A DNA stretch of 64,000 nt, taken from Erwinia sp. JUb26 (GTDB lineage Bacteria > Pseudomonadota > Gammaproteobacteria > Enterobacterales > Enterobacteriaceae). The notes under the pieces are model-generated. The model did not search any database. It was not told the DNA's origin and saw only the letters and a list, made by a program, of their open reading frames with translations. The position numbers and the translations under genes are program-made. Positions 46,660 through 56,706 of this stretch are shown piece after piece (within the stretch, counting starts at the first letter, position 1; each line of letters starts with the position of its first letter). The DNA lies in the NCBI RefSeq assembly GCF_003751505.1, contig NZ_RJVB01000002.1, forward strand, positions 651,480 through 715,479, in the 5' to 3' direction.

Positions 46660-48201
46660 TTGACCACGATTGATATTGCACAGCGCGAAGCGGCGCTCAA
46701 ACGCATTGTTACCGAAGCCGGGGATACCGCCCTGCGCTTTTTCCACTCGCGTAAAGCAGGGGAATACGAACTGAAGGGCCACCAGGATATCCTGACCGAG
46801 GCCGATACCTTCGTTGAGGCGCTAATCCTGCAGGCGATTAGCGAAGCCTTCCCCGACGACCTGATCCTCGGCGAAGAGTCCGCCAGCCAGCCCGCCAGTG
46901 CGGAGAGCCTGTGGGTCGTCGATCCGATTGACGGCACCGCTAACTTTGCCCGTGGCATCACCCACTTCTGCGTCTGCATTGCCTGGGTTCATCACGGCGT
47001 CACCGAACTGGGGGCGATTTATAATCCCTCAAGCCAGGAACTCTATCTGGCACGGCGCGGCCACTATGCGCTGAAAAATGACCGGCCTTTGCGCTGCACC
47101 TCCATTACCGACACGCAGCGTGCCGCCGTGGAGCTGGGCTGGTCTGCCCGCCACAGCCAGCGCCGCTATCTGGATGTGATGACATCGATCCTGAATCAGG
47201 GCACCAGCATACGACGCGGCGGCTCCGGCGCACTGGCGCTGGCGTGGGTGGCGGAAGGCCGCACCGACGGCTACGTGGAAATCCATATGAATGCCTGGGA
47301 CTGCCTGGCGGGCATGCTGCTGGTGCGTGAAGCGGGCGGCCGAATTGGTATCGCTCCCGAAACGGCCGAAGGCATTTTCAACGGTCTGCCGGTGCTGGCC
47401 GTCGCGCCGGGCATTGCCAGCGAACTGTCCCGTGCGGCGGGAATTCCGCTGGCGGAAGAACCGCAGGATACGGATTATCACGCCGCCGGTTCTGAGGCAG
47501 CGCCCGCCGCTGGCGTAACGGTGAAGCACAGTGAATCGGGCGCAGTCAGGGCATCGGCCATCGCACAGGCGGCGGATGCAGCTCAACCGGCCGTGCCGCA
47601 CTATCCCCGTCCGCCGATCAGCCTGATTGCGGAAGACTTCCCCGGCTGGGGAATGGATATCTATATCGGCGGTTCCACCGGTGTGAGCGATGCCGCGCTG
47701 CTGGCCGAACACGATATCGGCGTGGTGATTAACTGCGCGGTAAACCTCGATATCGACTGGGTCAACACGCCGGAGGCCGGAGCCGCCGCGCATCTGCTCT
47801 CCCATGGTGCGGGTCCGGTTCGCTACTACAAGTTGGGGCTGATTGACGGCGACGGCAACGCGCCGGAGATGCTGCACGCGGGCTATCAGCTGATGCGCTC
47901 GGCGCTGCTGCAGCAGATCCCGGAAAAAGCCTCCTACCGCAACCGCCGGCGCGGCAATATCCTGGTCAATTGTCGCGGGGGCCGCAGCCGCTCCGTAGCT
48001 TTAGTGGCGCTGTTTATGCATCTGGAGTGCCCGGCGCGCTTCCCGACGCTCGACGCCGCGATTGCGTTAATCCGCGACCGCCGCCAGCTCCACCCGGATG
48101 AATGGTTTGAAGCGCCGAAACCGTCACTGACCCGGCTGGCGGAACAGGCCATTCTTCGCGAACGGGCCATCGCCGCAGCGGAACCGTGCGATGAGCGATA
48201 G
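46660..48201 (+). CDS. inositol-monophosphatase / dual-specificity-phosphatase fusion
   Basis: The 513-residue protein joins two phosphatases. Residues 1-265 are an inositol monophosphatase-like domain with all metal motifs: GEES (71-74), VDPIDGTANFARG (Asp88, Asp91) and WDCLAGMLLVREAGG (Asp214). Residues about 270-315 are an Ala-rich linker. Residues about 320-500 are a dual-specificity/tyrosine phosphatase-like domain with WGMDIYIGGSTGVSD and the P-loop VNCRGGRSRS, a CX5R motif with Cys438 and Arg444; the usual His before Cys is Asn. The start is probably TTG 46660, with AGG upstream; TTG 46642 lacks a site. It is cotranscribed with the importer and overlaps the lacI gene by 11 bases. Confidence 0.85.
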   Translation: MTTIDIAQREAALKRIVTEAGDTALRFFHSRKAGEYELKGHQDILTEADTFVEALILQAISEAFPDDLILGEESASQPASAESLWVVDPIDGTANFARGITHFCVCIAWVHHGVTELGAIYNPSSQELYLARRGHYALKNDRPLRCTSITDTQRAAVELGWSARHSQRRYLDVMTSILNQGTSIRRGGSGALALAWVAEGRTDGYVEIHMNAWDCLAGMLLVREAGGRIGIAPETAEGIFNGLPVLAVAPGIASELSRAAGIPLAEEPQDTDYHAAGSEAAPAAGVTVKHSESGAVRASAIAQAADAAQPAVPHYPRPPISLIAEDFPGWGMDIYIGGSTGVSDAALLAEHDIGVVINCAVNLDIDWVNTPEAGAAAHLLSHGAGPVRYYKLGLIDGDGNAPEMLHAGYQLMRSALLQQIPEKASYRNRRRGNILVNCRGGRSRSVALVALFMHLECPARFPTLDAAIALIRDRRQLHPDEWFEAPKPSLTRLAEQAILRERAIAAAEPCDER

Positions 48202-49198
48202 CAGCAAGCCGTCCGGATTTGCCAGCGCCACCGAGGTGGCGCGCCTGGCGGGCGTATCGCGCTCGGCGGTATCGCGCACCTTTACCCCCGGCAGCAGCGT
48301 CTCGGCGGAAACACGGCGCAAGGTGCTCGCCGCCGCCGAAGTGCTGAACTACCACGTTAACCATCTGGCGCGCGGCCTGTCGAAGGAGGCCAGCCGCCCG
48401 GTGTGTATTCTCGGCGGTAATCTGGCGTCGCCGTATCAGTCCAGCCTGCTGGAGCACCTGACCCGCCGCCTGAACAAGGCCGGACGGGCGGTGATGGTGA
48501 TCAACACCGACGACGGCGAAGCGAGCGCCAAAGAGGCCCTGCAGCAGACATTAAACTACCGATCCACCGCCACTATCGTGCTGTCGGGCAAACCGCCCGG
48601 CTCGCTGATTGAGATCTGTCTGCAAAGCGGGCAGCAGGTAATTCTGATTAACCGCATGGGCCAGTATGCCGGCGCGGACACTATCGACATCGATTACAGT
48701 TCAACGATGAAAGAGGCTTTTGACCACCTGATCGCTGCCGGATGTCAGCATCTTGCCGTAGTTTCCTCCTCAGCGCGCTCGCCCAGTATGGTGATCCGTG
48801 AAACCGGCTTTATGCAGGCCGCGGCCGACGCGGAGACCGACGTTTCCCTGATCCGCCCCGGCAGCACCAGCTACCAGACCGGCGTGCTTGCCGCGCGCGA
48901 GCTGCTGAGCCACCCAACACGCCCGGACGGCGTGTTCTGCGTGACCGATCTGATCGCCTGCGGTTTTATCGACGCCGCTCGCCACGAATTTGGCCTGCGC
49001 ATTCCGGAAGATCTCTGCGTGATTGGCTTCGATGATATCGAACAGGCCAGCTGGCTGGGCTATCGGCTCACCACCTTCTCGCAGCCGCTGGCGGAGATGG
49101 CAGAGGCGGCCTGCGAGCTGCTGCTTTCCCCGGACGCAGAACGGCCGGAAAGACGGATTTTTGATGCGCGGCTGGTGAAGCGAGGAACGCTGCGCTGA
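48191..49198 (+). CDS. LacI-family regulator of the importer/phosphatase operon
   Basis: The 335-residue protein has a LacI head (ATEVARLAGVSRSAVSRTFT, PGSSVS) and hinge (HLARGLSKEA), then the sensor core (YQSSLLEHLTRRLNKAGRAVMVIN, VSSSARSPSMVIRETGF, FCVTDLIACGFIDAARHEFG, IGFDDIEQASWLGYRLTTF). Its start overlaps the stop of the fused phosphatase gene, so it is translated from the same mRNA. The TTTGCACATACGTGCAAA site at 42484 is its likely operator, which would give autoregulation. Confidence 0.88.
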   Translation: MSDSSKPSGFASATEVARLAGVSRSAVSRTFTPGSSVSAETRRKVLAAAEVLNYHVNHLARGLSKEASRPVCILGGNLASPYQSSLLEHLTRRLNKAGRAVMVINTDDGEASAKEALQQTLNYRSTATIVLSGKPPGSLIEICLQSGQQVILINRMGQYAGADTIDIDYSSTMKEAFDHLIAAGCQHLAVVSSSARSPSMVIRETGFMQAAADAETDVSLIRPGSTSYQTGVLAARELLSHPTRPDGVFCVTDLIACGFIDAARHEFGLRIPEDLCVIGFDDIEQASWLGYRLTTFSQPLAEMAEAACELLLSPDAERPERRIFDARLVKRGTLR

Positions 49199-49368
49199 AT
49201 CCGTTTTAGGCACAAGTGTAATCGGCATCAGCAAATGAAATATTCAGCGACTTTTGACTAATAATCCCCCAAAAAGCAGTGGGATTTATCGTATACTGAT
49301 TGCGCTATAAGAATAAATTCACCTCGCTGAACGTCCACCGTCCTCGAAGCCGTTGGTTGCCGCACAGC

Positions 49369-49393
49369 ACCCCGCCCCCGCGCGGGGTTTTTG
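49369..49393 (+). terminator. Rho-independent terminator
   Basis: ACCCCGC and GCGGGGT pair around CCCCGC and are followed by TTTTTG. It lies between the lacI gene and the MFS gene, so the MFS gene start at 49467 is downstream of a stop signal, with room for attenuation or a separate promoter. Confidence 0.75.
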
Positions 49394-49466
49394 TATTACA
49401 AAGATAAAATGGACATACCGCGCACTGCGGGATGCTGATAAGCATCAGAGAATAACAGGAGACTTC

Positions 49467-50672
49467 ATGGCTAACCCTTATCGCGAACTGTTTGCCACCC
49501 CGGGTGCACTGGGGCTGGCGCTCGCGAGCACCGTTGTGCGCCTGCCGCAGGCGATGATCGGCATCGGCATTGTCACCATGCTGGTACAAAAAACCGGGCA
49601 GTACTGGCTTGCCGGTGCCGTAGCAGGCGTTTACACGCTGGCGAATGCGCTGGTCGGCCCGCAGATTTCCAAGGTGGTGGATCGACGCGGGCAAAGCCGG
49701 GTGCTGCCGTATGTTACCGCCTACAGCATCGGCATGCTGACGGCGCTGATTGCCGCCGTTTATCTGCAGGCACCTGCCCCGCTGCTGTTTATTCTGGCGC
49801 TGCTGGCGGGGGCGATGCCGAGCATGCCGGCGATGATCCGCGCCCGCTGGCTACAGCTTTTTCGCGGCAGGCCGCAGCTGCACACCGCGTTTTCTCTGGA
49901 TACGGTGATCACCGAATTAGTGTTTACCATCGGCCCGCCGGTGGCCATCGTGCTGAGTACCAGCTTCTTCCCCGAGGCCGGGCCGCTGGTCGCGCTGCTG
50001 CTGCTGATTGTGGGCATAACCGCCTTTCTGATGCAGAAGCAGACCGAGCCAAAAGTGGTGGAAGGTCTCGGGAAGCAGACCAGCTCAACCCTGCTGATCC
50101 CCGGCGTGCGCACCATTGTCTTTGCGCTGCTGGCGCTGGGGGTGATTGCCGGTTCGGTTGAGGTGGCGGTGGTTGCCTTCGCCAATATGCAGGGCTGGCC
50201 GGCCGCTGCCAGCTTTGTGCTGGCCGCCTATGCGCTGGGATCGATGATCGCCGGCCTGCTGTTCGGTACGCTAAAAATTACCGCCCCGATTGAGAAGCAG
50301 TTCCTGTGCGGCGGTGTGGTAATGGCGGTGACCACCCTGTTCCCGATTTTATCCCCCAGCGTTTACGTGCTGGCCGCCACGCTGTTTATCGCCGGCGTGT
50401 CGTTTGCACCGACGATGGTTATCGTGATGAATATCGGCACCACGATTCTGCCGCCATCAAGGATAACCGAAGGGCTGACGTGGATGACCACCGGCATCAG
50501 CCTCGGCGTGGCGCTGGGCAGCGTGCTGGCGGGTATGGTTATCGATTTCTACGGCGCACGGGCCGGATTCAGCGTGGCGATGGTCGCCGGGCTGGTGATG
50601 GTGCTTGTCGTGCTGATGGGGCTGCGCGTGCTGCGCTCGTCGTCTGCGGTGTGCGTTGAGACGGCGAGTTAA
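49467..50672 (+). CDS. MFS transporter of unknown substrate
   Basis: The 401-residue membrane protein has 12 predicted helices, an MFS loop-like string (ISKVVDRRGQSRVLPYV) in the first half and the ITEGLTWMTTGISLGVALGSVLAG string in the second. No specificity family is recognised; YfcJ/SetA-like or efflux roles are possible. I take the ATG at 49467, which has AGGAGA six bases upstream. The longer frame would start inside the terminator region. Confidence 0.8.
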   Translation: MANPYRELFATPGALGLALASTVVRLPQAMIGIGIVTMLVQKTGQYWLAGAVAGVYTLANALVGPQISKVVDRRGQSRVLPYVTAYSIGMLTALIAAVYLQAPAPLLFILALLAGAMPSMPAMIRARWLQLFRGRPQLHTAFSLDTVITELVFTIGPPVAIVLSTSFFPEAGPLVALLLLIVGITAFLMQKQTEPKVVEGLGKQTSSTLLIPGVRTIVFALLALGVIAGSVEVAVVAFANMQGWPAAASFVLAAYALGSMIAGLLFGTLKITAPIEKQFLCGGVVMAVTTLFPILSPSVYVLAATLFIAGVSFAPTMVIVMNIGTTILPPSRITEGLTWMTTGISLGVALGSVLAGMVIDFYGARAGFSVAMVAGLVMVLVVLMGLRVLRSSSAVCVETAS

Positions 50673-50797
50673 CCCTCGCCGTAGCAGGCTAAAGGGTGAT
50701 CATTACTACTGGTATCTAGCTTGATTCTGGGCTTGATGCCAGTTCATAGCTGGAGAAATAAAGCATTAAAATCAAAAATGTTATAGCACACCACTTG

Positions 50798-51706
50798 TTA
50801 TGCGGTTGACGACTCTATTTGGATTTTAATCTCATGTAGCAACGCCTGAATTAACCCCGATGCATAGCGCTGCGCACCAATACGTTCGTCATCGTTCTCA
50901 ATGGCAAAAAATCGAGCGTAGGCAACAGCTCCCACTTTTTCAAAGCCCTCACCGTAGTCGTCATCGCAGAAACGCCGTGCCAGTGCGGCTAATCCATCCC
51001 TGAGTGCCTCCTGATGCAACCCCGAGCGAAGCCTGTCGACAAAAAGCGCAGCAACTTCTTTAACCGAACCTGAATATCGAATGACGTGAATCAGATCGGC
51101 AGCATCTTTATTTTCCTGCCGCTGGTCCAGTGCAATAGCCTTCAGGATCACAAAAGATGGGACATCAGCAAAACGCACCACATCCACAGATAGGCCACCG
51201 CCATCCAGAAGTGCTGCAGCAACTTCTCTTTCCCGATACCAGTCATTTACGATCCCAGCATGTTTGATTGTGAGAGCAGATACCGACTCACCGCTGACAC
51301 TGACCGTCCTACCCGGAGTATCATTCCCTGCATCGCGAAGAAGTTCGACGACCACCTCAATCTGCTTATCGACCCTCCTACGCCATCTCCAGGACGCCGC
51401 TTTTCCATCTTCCAGCCATCGTTCAAATCCCCGAGCCTTTAGCTGATCCGCGAGGCTGGTGTATTCATTTCCAACGGCCAAAACTTCAAGATTTAGCACA
51501 ATGTCTACATCAGAAGTCCCAACATGCATCGGCACATCCGGAGGGGATTCAGGGGTAAGGTAACGTGGCACCAACCCGCCCACCAGACGTAGCGTATCCT
51601 TCAAATTTCCAAATGCACTGAGCAGTGTCAAAAGCGTTCTCTCACACGCGGCAGTGATGTCAGTATCGTACCCCGATGCAGTACGAGGTTTCAGTTCCTT
51701 TGCCAT
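50798..51706 (-). CDS. AbiEii/AbiGii-like nucleotidyltransferase (toxin candidate)
   Basis: The 302-residue protein carries a nucleotidyltransferase core of the AbiEii/GSU type: LVGGLVPRYL, then HVGTSDVDIVLNLEVL with the GS-DxD acids, and a third acidic strand IEVVVELL. Downstream it has FVILKAIALDQRQENKDAADLIHVIRY, the K-x8-DxxD string of this family. It starts within the last codons of the upstream gene (16-base overlap), so translation is coupled. In AbiE systems such enzymes are reversible toxins giving phage abortive infection. The role here is inferred. Confidence 0.8.
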   Translation of the reverse strand: MAKELKPRTASGYDTDITAACERTLLTLLSAFGNLKDTLRLVGGLVPRYLTPESPPDVPMHVGTSDVDIVLNLEVLAVGNEYTSLADQLKARGFERWLEDGKAASWRWRRRVDKQIEVVVELLRDAGNDTPGRTVSVSGESVSALTIKHAGIVNDWYREREVAAALLDGGGLSVDVVRFADVPSFVILKAIALDQRQENKDAADLIHVIRYSGSVKEVAALFVDRLRSGLHQEALRDGLAALARRFCDDDYGEGFEKVGAVAYARFFAIENDDERIGAQRYASGLIQALLHEIKIQIESSTA

Positions 51707-52815
51707 AACAACTCCAGGTGTTTTCTAAAGCTATCTGCCAGTTCTTTATTGCGTCCACGTCCATTTAGCAAGTCCAGATACAGAATGTACGGACTGGCAA
51801 AATAACCCAGACGATCTGCGCACTTACTACGAAAAAGTAAGCTCGCACCCCGGCGTTCGACCAACGAGATATTGGCCCCTTTTGGGGCTGGTTTAAGATT
51901 CAGTGCTTCCGCCATCAAATGGCCGTCACCATCAGCCACAACGATTTCTGCGCTATCTGTACCCGTCAGTACAGGCACAATCGTATTGGCTGCAGCTGTT
52001 CCGGTGAAAGCCCAGGCGAAATCAAGTTGATGTGTATCTATCCTTTCGGCAAGCTCACCCAGCAGGAGGCCAGGATTTTCAACGAAGGTATACCATCTGG
52101 ATTCCTGAGCATTACGCCCCTGCCAGTTTTCAGCCCAGGCGTCCAGTAGCAGCCCGGGTCGTATCAGCTTTCTACGTTTGCCCGGCCCCTTACCTTCCTC
52201 ATTAACCCATTCCCGCAAAATGAGTTCCTGTAATACCAATGAACACGTGTATTGAGATGTCTGGGCAAGCCTCGCCAACTCCGTTCCTGATAGCCAGGTA
52301 TCGTTGTGCATTAACAGAGCATGGACAACGTTTTCACGTGCATCAGTGAACAGATCAACCACACCCTCTTTTTTTCTCACTGGATTTGAGTTTTTTTCGA
52401 TATTAATCAACCAGAAACCATGTTTGAGGAAAAGGCTTCCAACGAATTCGTAATAGGCAAAACCTGATTCCTTTAGTTCCCTTTTAGATCCGGGACTGAG
52501 GGATTGCGCGGCAACCATGCCAATAACGTCGCCAGGGTGGCGATGCGCATTTTTGCGAAGATTTAGCCGCCTGACCGCATTCCGGATATCTCTTGGATAA
52601 CCGCTACTGACGATCTCAACATCAATAGTCAGCACGCTATTTTGCAGCTGAATCCTGACTGCGTCATCAGGAGCAGATTTTTCAGATGCATCGGGGTCGG
52701 ATGCGGACACGGCTTGAATAACAGCATCGGTTCCGATTGCATCCGCCAGGCTATTGACCAACGCTTGCAGACTCTGCTTTCTAAATCCAGGCCTTGCGGC
52801 CCTGGTTCCAGCCAT
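51691..52815 (-). CDS. AbiEi-like winged-helix partner (antitoxin candidate)
   Basis: The 374-residue protein has an N-terminal region of unknown fold, a winged-helix-like segment at about residues 165-230 (ENVVHALLMHNDTWLSGTELARLAQTSQYTCSLVLQELILREWV, cited by region) and a C-terminal domain with YFASPYILYLDLLNGRGR. It is upstream of the nucleotidyltransferase and overlaps it, like AbiEi antitoxins, which bind their own promoter, but it is longer than typical AbiEi (about 200-270). AAGG precedes the ATG. A 22-bp palindrome stands directly upstream. Confidence 0.72.
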   Translation of the reverse strand: MAGTRAARPGFRKQSLQALVNSLADAIGTDAVIQAVSASDPDASEKSAPDDAVRIQLQNSVLTIDVEIVSSGYPRDIRNAVRRLNLRKNAHRHPGDVIGMVAAQSLSPGSKRELKESGFAYYEFVGSLFLKHGFWLINIEKNSNPVRKKEGVVDLFTDARENVVHALLMHNDTWLSGTELARLAQTSQYTCSLVLQELILREWVNEEGKGPGKRRKLIRPGLLLDAWAENWQGRNAQESRWYTFVENPGLLLGELAERIDTHQLDFAWAFTGTAAANTIVPVLTGTDSAEIVVADGDGHLMAEALNLKPAPKGANISLVERRGASLLFRSKCADRLGYFASPYILYLDLLNGRGRNKELADSFRKHLELLWQRN

Positions 52816-52834
52816 ATTATTAGCCTTAAACTCG

Positions 52835-52856
52835 TTATTAGCTGTACAGCTAATAA
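52835..52856. promoter_or_regulatory. 22-bp perfect palindrome before the AbiE-like pair
   Basis: The palindrome is centred on AGCTGTACAGCT with arms TTATT/AATAA, 20 bases from the start of the winged-helix gene. Further TTAGC words at about 52820 and 52863 and GCTAA at 52876 suggest additional half-sites. Autoregulation by the first gene product is likely. Confidence 0.75.
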
Positions 52857-52984
52857 TATAAAATTAGCAAATATTAAAGCTAACCTAATCATAAACTGTG
52901 CAGATAACAAGCATTTTAAGGATGACCGAAACCTGAGGCTTAACGGGCCACAGCTAAAGACGCGAGTGAGCATGTGTCTGGAAT

Positions 52985-53010
52985 AAAAAAACCCTGCCGG
53001 AGCAGGGTTT
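52985..53010 (-). terminator. Rho-independent terminator of ssb
   Basis: On the minus strand AAACCCTGC and GCAGGGTTT pair around TCCG and are followed by a T run, 25 bases after the ssb stop. Confidence 0.88.
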
Positions 53011-53034
53011 CATGGACTGACTTGCGTTCTTTAC

Positions 53035-53580
53035 TTAGAACGGAATATCGTCATCAAAGTCCATTGGCGGTTCGTTGTTCGCCGGTGCGCTGTTCTGCTG
53101 TGGCTGCTGCTGCGGGCGAGACTGCGCGCCGCCGCTGAACTGGTTGCCGCCCTGAGGCTGCTGTGGCTGGCCCCAGCCGTTGTTGTTGTTCTGGCCCTGG
53201 CCGCCGCCTGCCGGTGCGCCGCCGCCCTGGCCGCGACCGCCCAGCATCTGCATCGTGCCGCCAACGTTAACCACGACTTCGGTAGTGTATTTTTCTACGC
53301 CGGCCTGGTCGGTCCATTTGCGAGTCTGCAGTGCACCTTCGATATACACCTGGGAACCTTTACGCAGGTATTCACCGGCCACTTCTGCCAGCTTGCCGAA
53401 CAGCACAACGCGATGCCACTCGGTCTTCTCTTTGGTTTCACCGGTCTGCTTGTCACGCCAGCTTTCGGACGTAGCCAGAGTAATGTTGGCAACGGCACCG
53501 CCATTTGGCATGTAGCGGACTTCCGGATCTTGCCCCAGATTCCCAACTAAAATAACTTTGTTTACGCCTCTGCTGGCCAT
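53035..53580 (-). CDS. ssb: single-stranded DNA-binding protein
   Basis: The 181-residue protein has the OB-fold start [21 protein letters not shown], the conserved [28 protein letters not shown], a Gly/Gln/Pro-rich linker (residues about 115-168) and the acidic tip MDFDDDIPF that binds partner proteins. It coats single-stranded DNA in replication and repair. It is divergent from uvrA, as in all enterobacteria. Confidence 0.99.
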   Translation of the reverse strand: MASRGVNKVILVGNLGQDPEVRYMPNGGAVANITLATSESWRDKQTGETKEKTEWHRVVLFGKLAEVAGEYLRKGSQVYIEGALQTRKWTDQAGVEKYTTEVVVNVGGTMQMLGGRGQGGGAPAGGGQGQNNNNGWGQPQQPQGGNQFSGGAQSRPQQQPQQNSAPANNEPPMDFDDDIPF

Positions 53581-53774
53581 GTTGCTGTCTCCGATAAATG
53601 TGTCTGACTAAGTCTAAGCGCAAAATTCTAACACGCACACCTCCTAATGACACGTGCAGAGATCCGCGTTTTCGAGGCGGATCCAAAACTCTTTTTTAAT
53701 ACAACACATAACGATCGAAGAGGGAAACCACAGCAGAAAGCGGATCGCCGCAGATGGCACCTGACGCCAAAACA

Positions 53775-53790
53775 CTGGTTATCCATTCAG
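53775..53790. promoter_or_regulatory. LexA (SOS) box between ssb and uvrA
   Basis: CTGGTTATCCATTCAG fits CTG-N10-CAG and aligns with the E. coli uvrA/ssb SOS box. It should repress uvrA and partly ssb until DNA damage. Confidence 0.8.
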
Positions 53791-53874
53791 GTTTTTTTGT
53801 GCCATAATGACGTGTTTCTTTTCTGGCCATGCCGGGCAGGCATGGTGAGGTATGTGCTAATCCGGGAATTGTGA

Positions 53875-56703
53875 ATGGATAAGATCGAAGTACGGGGTGC
53901 CCGCACCCACAATCTGAAAAATATTAACCTGATCATTCCGCGCGATAAACTGATCGTCGTCACCGGCCTGTCAGGTTCCGGGAAATCCTCGCTGGCGTTC
54001 GATACGCTGTATGCCGAGGGCCAGCGCCGCTACGTGGAGTCGCTCTCCGCCTATGCGCGTCAGTTTCTCTCGCTGATGGAAAAGCCGGACGTTGACCATA
54101 TTGAGGGGCTGTCACCGGCGATCTCAATTGAGCAAAAGTCCACCTCACATAACCCGCGTTCCACCGTCGGGACCATTACTGAAATTCACGACTACCTGCG
54201 CCTGCTGTTTGCCCGCGTCGGCGAGCCGCGCTGCCCGGATCACGATGTGACGCTGGCCGCGCAGACCGTCAGCCAGATGGTCGACAACGTGCTGGCGCAG
54301 CCGGAAGGCCGCCGCCTGATGCTGCTGGCACCGATTATTAAAGAGCGTAAGGGTGAACACACCAAGACGCTGGAAAACCTCGCCAGCCAGGGCTATATCC
54401 GCGCGCGTATCGACGGCGAAGTCTGCGATCTTTCCGATCCACCGAAGCTGGAGCTGCAGAAGAAGCACACCATCGAGGTGGTAGTGGATCGCTTTAAGGT
54501 GCGTGAAGATCTGGCGCAGCGCCTGGCGGAGTCGTTTGAAACCGCGCTGGAGCTGTCCGGCGGCACCGCCGTGGTGGCCGATATGGATGACCCGAAGGCC
54601 GAAGAGCTGCTGTTCTCCGCCAACTTCGCCTGCCCGATCTGTGGCTACAGCATGAGCGAGCTGGAACCGCGCCTGTTCTCCTTTAACAACCCCGCAGGTG
54701 CCTGCCCGACCTGCGACGGGCTGGGGGTGCAGCAGTATTTCGATCCGGATCGCGTGGTGCAGAACCCCGATCTGTCGCTGGCCGGTGGTGCCATCCGCGG
54801 CTGGGATCGTCGTAACTTCTACTACTTCCAGATGCTGCGCTCGCTGGCCGATCACCTCGGCTTCGACATTGAAGCGCCGTTCAGCTCGTTGAAAGAGTAC
54901 GACCGCAAGGTCATTCTCTACGGCTCCGGCAAAGAGAATATCGAATTCAAATACGTTAACGATCGCGGCGATACCTCGGTGCGTAGGCACCCGTTTGAAG
55001 GCGTGCTGCATAATATGGAGCGCCGCTACAAAGAGACGGAATCCTCCGCCGTGCGTGAGGAGCTGGCGAAGTTTATCAGCAACCGCGCCTGCGCCAGCTG
55101 CAGCGGCACGCGCCTGCGTCGCGAAGCGCGCCACGTTTTTGTTGAGAACACCACGCTGCCGACCATTTCGGATATGAGCATCGGCCACGCGATGACCTTC
55201 TTCGAAAATATGAAGCTCAGCGGCCAGCGCGCGAAAATCGCCGAGAAGGTGCTGAAAGAGATTGGCGATCGCCTGCGCTTCCTCGTTAACGTCGGTCTGA
55301 ACTACCTTTCCATGTCCCGTTCGGCGGAAACGCTCTCCGGCGGCGAGGCGCAGCGTATCCGCCTCGCCAGCCAGATCGGTGCCGGGCTGGTTGGCGTGAT
55401 GTACGTGCTGGATGAACCCTCTATCGGCCTGCATCAGCGCGACAACGAGCGCCTGCTGGAAACGCTGGTCCACCTGCGCAATCTCGGTAACACGGTGATT
55501 GTGGTGGAGCATGATGAAGACGCGATCCGCGCCGCCGATCACGTGATTGATATCGGCCCGGGTGCGGGCGTTCACGGCGGGCAGATCGTCGCGGAAGGTA
55601 CCGTGGACGACATTATGGCGGTCGAGGAATCCCTCACCGGCCAGTTCCTCAGCGGTAAGCGCGGTATTGCCATTCCCGCCGAGCGGGTTAAAGGCGATCC
55701 GGCGAAGGTGCTGAAACTGTCCGGGGCCAGCGGCAACAACCTGAAGGACGTGACGCTGACCCTGCCGGTCGGGCTGTTCACCTGCATTACCGGGGTTTCC
55801 GGCTCCGGTAAATCCACGCTGATTAACGATACGCTGTTCCCTATCGCCCAGCGTCAGCTGAACGGTGCCACCATTGCCGAACCGGCCCCGTACCGCGAAG
55901 TCAGCGGCATGGAGCATTTCGACAAGGTGATCGATATCGATCAGAGCCCGATTGGCCGTACCCCGCGCTCCAACCCGGCGACCTACACCGGGATTTTCAC
56001 CCCGGTGCGTGAGCTGTTTGCCGGCGTGCCGGAGTCGCGCACCCGCGGCTACACGCCGGGCCGCTTCAGCTTTAACGTGCGCGGCGGGCGCTGCGAGGCC
56101 TGCCAGGGCGATGGCGTGTTGAAGGTGGAGATGCACTTCCTGCCGGATATCTACGTGCCGTGCGACCAGTGTAAGGGCAAGCGCTATAACCGCGAGACGC
56201 TGGAAGTGAAGTACAAGGGCAAGAGCATCCACGAAGTGCTGGAGATGACCATTGAAGAAGCGCGTGAGTTCTTCGATGCCGTTCCGGCGCTGGCGCGCAA
56301 GCTGCAAACGCTGATCGACGTGGGTCTGTCTTATATCCGCCTTGGCCAGTCGGCGACCACGCTCTCCGGTGGCGAAGCGCAGCGCGTTAAGCTGGCGCGC
56401 GAGCTGTCCAAGCGCGGCACCGGCCAGACGCTGTATATCCTGGATGAGCCGACCACCGGTCTGCACTTCGCCGATATCCAGCAGTTGCTGGAAGTGCTGC
56501 ACCAGCTGCGCGACCAGGGCAACACCATCGTGGTGATTGAGCACAACCTCGACGTGATCAAAACCGCCGACTGGATCGTTGACCTGGGGCCGGAAGGCGG
56601 CAGCGGCGGCGGCGAGATCCTCGTGTCCGGCACGCCGGAAACCGTTGCCGAGTGCGAGAAGTCCCACACCGCGCGCTTCCTGAAGCCGCTACTGGCGAAA
56701 TAA
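53875..56703 (+). CDS. uvrA: excinuclease ABC subunit A
   Basis: The 942-residue protein matches UvrA along its length: two ABC ATPase halves with Walker [10 protein letters not shown] and GVSGSGKST, signatures [14 protein letters not shown] and [14 protein letters not shown], Walker B strings [11 protein letters not shown] and [11 protein letters not shown], and zinc-binding CPICGYS...[14 protein letters not shown] and CEACQGDG...CDQCKGKR clusters. It finds bulky lesions and loads UvrB in nucleotide excision repair. A LexA box lies 85 bases upstream. Confidence 0.99.
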   Translation: MDKIEVRGARTHNLKNINLIIPRDKLIVVTGLSGSGKSSLAFDTLYAEGQRRYVESLSAYARQFLSLMEKPDVDHIEGLSPAISIEQKSTSHNPRSTVGTITEIHDYLRLLFARVGEPRCPDHDVTLAAQTVSQMVDNVLAQPEGRRLMLLAPIIKERKGEHTKTLENLASQGYIRARIDGEVCDLSDPPKLELQKKHTIEVVVDRFKVREDLAQRLAESFETALELSGGTAVVADMDDPKAEELLFSANFACPICGYSMSELEPRLFSFNNPAGACPTCDGLGVQQYFDPDRVVQNPDLSLAGGAIRGWDRRNFYYFQMLRSLADHLGFDIEAPFSSLKEYDRKVILYGSGKENIEFKYVNDRGDTSVRRHPFEGVLHNMERRYKETESSAVREELAKFISNRACASCSGTRLRREARHVFVENTTLPTISDMSIGHAMTFFENMKLSGQRAKIAEKVLKEIGDRLRFLVNVGLNYLSMSRSAETLSGGEAQRIRLASQIGAGLVGVMYVLDEPSIGLHQRDNERLLETLVHLRNLGNTVIVVEHDEDAIRAADHVIDIGPGAGVHGGQIVAEGTVDDIMAVEESLTGQFLSGKRGIAIPAERVKGDPAKVLKLSGASGNNLKDVTLTLPVGLFTCITGVSGSGKSTLINDTLFPIAQRQLNGATIAEPAPYREVSGMEHFDKVIDIDQSPIGRTPRSNPATYTGIFTPVRELFAGVPESRTRGYTPGRFSFNVRGGRCEACQGDGVLKVEMHFLPDIYVPCDQCKGKRYNRETLEVKYKGKSIHEVLEMTIEEAREFFDAVPALARKLQTLIDVGLSYIRLGQSATTLSGGEAQRVKLARELSKRGTGQTLYILDEPTTGLHFADIQQLLEVLHQLRDQGNTIVVIEHNLDVIKTADWIVDLGPEGGSGGGEILVSGTPETVAECEKSHTARFLKPLLAK

Positions 56704-56706
56704 ACG

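Noticed and set aside
53095-53240. Repetitive GC-rich stretch in ssb
   Set aside because: It encodes the ordinary Gly/Gln/Asn/Pro linker of SSB and is not a separate repeat.
54145-56667. 840-codon open frame antisense to uvrA
   Set aside because: It lies wholly inside uvrA in the opposite direction, has no domain, and its His/Gln/Arg-rich composition is the usual mirror of a GC-rich coding strand.
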